This document shows, in pieces, positions 62,001-64,000 of a stretch of DNA of 64,000 bases. Every line of letters starts with the position of its first letter. The stretch's first letter is position 1. This DNA comes from Nemopilema nomurai. Lineage: Eukaryota; Cnidaria; Scyphozoa; Rhizostomeae; Rhizostomatidae. Both the position numbers and the translations under genes were made by a program. The notes beneath the pieces are model-generated. The model did not search any database. It was not told where the DNA came from and saw nothing but the letters and a program-made list of their open reading frames with translations. The stretch spans positions 1 to 64,000 of the forward strand of contig PEDN01001363.1 of NCBI GenBank assembly GCA_003864495.1, in the 5' to 3' direction.

Positions 62001-62523
62001 CCTTTCCTGGTATTTTGAGTATATTCACACTGCATAATAACTACAGACAGTTTTTAAAACTGTTTGCATTTTTAGGTGCCTGAAAGACACATCTGGTCAA
62101 CAAATATCAATATACATGGTAGAACCAAAGCCATGTGAATATATAGTAGGGGTTAGTATACATGCAAATATTTTTATGGGCAAAAATAGTCATGCAAAAG
62201 AAACTGCATGAATCCAGACAAGGTTTGGTACACCACATAATTTACATATGTACCACAAAATCTGTTTTGTAAAAAAGTTTGTACATATTCTATTTCTCAT
62301 GAAATTCCAGGGGTTTTCCTGATCCACAAACAGGAGTGAGATGTAACCATTGTTTTTCTTATTGTACTTAACACTTTTTAATTAATCATCCCCCTATTTC
62401 TCTCAAACTGATAATGTGGAAAACATTTCATTTTAGATTGAATCACCTATTTTGTGTCCATTCATTGAAACTGCTGATGCTCAAGGACTTTTCAAAAATG
62501 ACATATTAAAGAAAGATGGTTAG
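56024..62523 (+). CDS. ERLEC1: ERLEC1 (XTP3-B), ER lectin with two MRH domains, about 17 exons
   Basis: ERLEC1 is an ER-luminal lectin that recognises trimmed mannose on misfolded glycoproteins and hands them to the HRD1/SEL1L ERAD machinery. Exons by phase and splice signals: 56024-56224, 56537-56641, 56911-56997, 57190-57267, 57375-57420, 57895-57961, 58602-58742, 58963-59045, 59206-59262, 59430-59490, 59753-59929, 60115-60174, 60339-60386, 60790-60836, 61180-61257, 62076-62151, 62437-62523, giving about 500 residues (usual ~480). A hydrophobic signal sequence lies at about 21-36. MRH domain 1 spans exons 3-9 ([41 protein letters not shown]). MRH domain 2 spans exons 11-17 with the sugar-binding double Trp ([12 protein letters not shown]), [10 protein letters not shown] and CEYIVG. 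The 57961-to-58602 join is one base out of phase, so a small exon or other donor is missing. Stop is TAG 62521-62523, a few residues after a TAD..GLF end motif. Confidence 0.93.
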
Positions 62524-62878
62524 CTAATATTTATTGTTCAGGATAACACCTGATAATTGGTAGCTATTAAGATTTGTGTGGAAATATTAAGGAAATATTA
62601 TTAATCTTATTTAGTATTAACAATCACCAGGTATCATTTATGAAGGAGAAGGTGTTGAAAATACCGGATGTTTTGGATGTCTGTTCTTGTTCTTCCAAGT
62701 TGGTTGTTAATTTGCAGTATACCCTCTGTGCTGTATGTAGTCACTTTGTCACTTTTGCAAGCTTTTCGCCTGTCAAGGAAAATTAAACCATAGGCATTTC
62801 TATGACTGACTGATGCTTAAAGTCCACTCTTTGAGCCAACACACAGAAATTTCCATTTTAGCTAAACTTCAATTTGGT
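62524..62878 (+). other. ERLEC1 3' flank
   Basis: Probably 3' untranslated sequence. An ATTAAA variant polyadenylation signal is at 62782-62787. A 70-codon open frame (62574-62786) after a CCAG acceptor-like site does not join the last exon in phase with a typical ending, so I do not call it coding. Confidence 0.4.
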
Positions 62879-62888
62879 AGAAGAAAAT
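62879..62888. repeat. Left target-site duplication (10 bp)
   Basis: agaagaaaat, identical to 63918-63927, immediately outside the left terminal inverted repeat. Confidence 0.9.
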
Positions 62889-63174
62889 CGTCGTTTCTAA
62901 AAGACTGAACACTCCAAGAACAGGCTGAACACCCCAAGAACACCCCAAGAACACCCTAAGAACAAGCGATTAAGCGGCTGAACACCCTTTAAAACATATC
63001 AAAATCGGCATATCATTCGAAAAATAATTTGGTCAATCAATAAAAATTAATTTTGGGGCGGGAGAGGGCCTGTTAAGTCTAATGCTGTTGGTGTTGTTAG
63101 AACCAACTGATGTTTTGCGCGTCAAAAGTGTGAACGGGGGTTTGTACGCGGGAGCAATTTTGAGTTTGACTCCC
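62889..63174 (+). repeat. Left terminal inverted repeat (~286 bp)
   Basis: Reverse-complement of 63631-63917. Identical over the outer 260 bp, then C versus T at 63149 and several differences in the last 25 bp. Confidence 0.9.
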
Positions 63175-63630
63175 TTTGTGTATTCAAGCAAATTTCCGTT
63201 TTTTTGAAATCATTGAAGACATTAAGAAGATATTGTTAAAAAACTTCGTTTATATTAGCAGTTATATCTTTATGAGCATTTAATCAATTATTATTAAAAG
63301 TACGAAATGTGCCCCTCTAATGCCCTCTTTAAGTCGCAAACTGCGGTCCTGCCGCTTCCCTCTAACAAGTCCTACATTGTGCATTTTCTGTTTCATTTGT
63401 CAAAAATTCCTGATAAAAACCTGTCTAGGAATTGGGCCTGCGAATGCACCACCTGGAGACGTCAAGAGAGGAGCTGTGTCTCGTTCTGTAAACTAGTAGC
63501 GTGCACTAGCATACCGTGACCATTTAGGCAAATTAGCGGATGGGAAGAACAATTGTTTGGAAGACAATAGGTAGTCAAGTGACATGTTGTATTTTTACAT
63601 TGTCACAGGATGTGAAAGATTTTCAAAACA

Positions 63631-63917
63631 ACGGGATCAAACTCGAAATTGCTCCCACGTACAAACCCCCGTTCACACTTTTGACGCGCAAAACATCAGT
63701 TGGTTCTAACAACACCAACAGCATTAGACTTAACAGGCCCTCTCCCGCCCCAAAATTAATTTTTATTGATTGACCAAATTATTTTTCGAATGATATGCCG
63801 ATTTTGATATGTTTTAAAGGGTGTTCAGCCGCTTAATCGCTTGTTCTTAGGGTGTTCTTGGGGTGTTCTTGGGGTGTTCAGCCTGTTCTTGGAGTGTTCA
63901 GTCTTTTAGAAACGACG
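63631..63917 (-). repeat. Right terminal inverted repeat (~287 bp)
   Basis: Pairs with 62889-63174. Ends ...agaaacgacg directly before the second 10-bp target duplication. Confidence 0.9.
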
Positions 63918-63927
63918 AGAAGAAAAT
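63918..63927. repeat. Right target-site duplication (10 bp)
   Basis: agaagaaaat, identical to 62879-62888. Confidence 0.9.
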
Positions 63928-64000
63928 ATCCAAAAAACTTATTTAGATGAAAAAGGTGTCACTTTTTGAATGCTGTATCCTAGTTTTTCTGTAATTCAAA

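Larger units (their letters stand above)
62889..63917. mobile_element. Young foldback transposon with ~286-bp TIRs, Mutator-like (non-autonomous)
   Basis: The left arm 62889-63174 and right arm 63631-63917 are inverted copies. The first 260 bp (62889-63148) match the right arm with no difference that I can see, and a few mismatches appear only at the inner ends. The element starts CGTCGTTTCTAAAAGACTGA. Each arm contains a run of 11-bp units (ccccaagaaca) near its tip. It is flanked by perfect 10-bp target duplications (62879-62888, 63918-63927). Long TIRs plus a 9-11 bp duplication are typical of Mutator-like elements; hAT, Harbinger and mariner make shorter duplications. The 456-bp core (63175-63630) has one 70-codon frame with no transposase motif, so it must be mobilised in trans. 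It lies 366 bp downstream of the ERLEC1 stop. Confidence 0.9.

Noticed and set aside
62574..62786. 70-codon frame downstream of ERLEC1
   Set aside because: Does not join exon 17 in the phase that its frame needs; lies in the probable 3' UTR.
62861..62941. A possible last ERLEC1 exon after a CATTTTAG acceptor at 62861, interrupted by the foldback element
   Set aside because: The acceptor and phase would work with a donor at 62519, but the protein already ends naturally at TAG 62521, a few residues past the conserved end motif of the family. No need for a further exon.
63540..63773. 77-codon frame across the right arm of the foldback element
   Set aside because: It runs through the terminal inverted repeat and has no transposase motif.
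1..64000. CRISPR arrays, bacterial operons, phage or plasmid features
   Set aside because: The window is intron-bearing animal DNA; no direct-repeat and spacer pattern or prokaryotic gene layout is present.

Overview
This is eukaryotic, animal nuclear DNA. The genes have spliceosomal GT-AG introns, the sequence is AT-rich with much non-coding DNA, and the recognisable proteins (PLXDC-like receptor, FUT8, ERLEC1, RWDD2) are animal families. An anthozoan cnidarian (coral or sea anemone) is my best guess from compactness, intron size and protein divergence, but no single feature proves it.

Layout. Positions 1 to about 42.2 kb hold no gene I can recognise: the open frames are short and at chance level. 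What stands out there is structure: a degenerate 20-bp tandem array (21.85 kb), a 42-bp minisatellite with 8 copies (22.2 kb), a degenerate ~45-bp array (23.5 kb), ATT microsatellites (31.2-31.7 kb), a 13-bp satellite of about 22 copies (34.1 kb) and a small element with terminal inverted repeats and a TA duplication (37.4 kb). Positions 42.4 kb onward are gene-bearing. RWDD2 (+, 42436-43395) and a plexin-domain-containing receptor (PLXDC, -, 44885-46258) converge and are both intronless. A long-palindrome MITE (46554-46864) lies just upstream of PLXDC. Two or three minus-strand exons of an unidentified protein lie at 47.8-48.5 kb. FUT8 (-, four coding exons, 49534-52578) and ERLEC1 (+, about 17 exons, 56024-62523) are divergent, separated by 3.4 kb that carries a GC-rich minisatellite and a decayed PIF/Harbinger-type transposase fragment. 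The window closes with a very young foldback transposon (62889-63917): 286-bp inverted repeats whose first 260 bp are identical in both arms, bounded by a perfect 10-bp target duplication, most like a non-autonomous Mutator-like element.

Function. FUT8 (Golgi core alpha-1,6-fucosylation) and ERLEC1 (ER lectin that reads trimmed mannose on misfolded glycoproteins for ERAD) both act on N-glycans and sit side by side, but nothing in the sequence shows joint regulation. PLXDC is a type I cell-surface receptor; RWDD2 is a cytosolic protein of unclear role. Exon limits below were worked out by eye from splice consensus and reading phase; no transcript or database was consulted.
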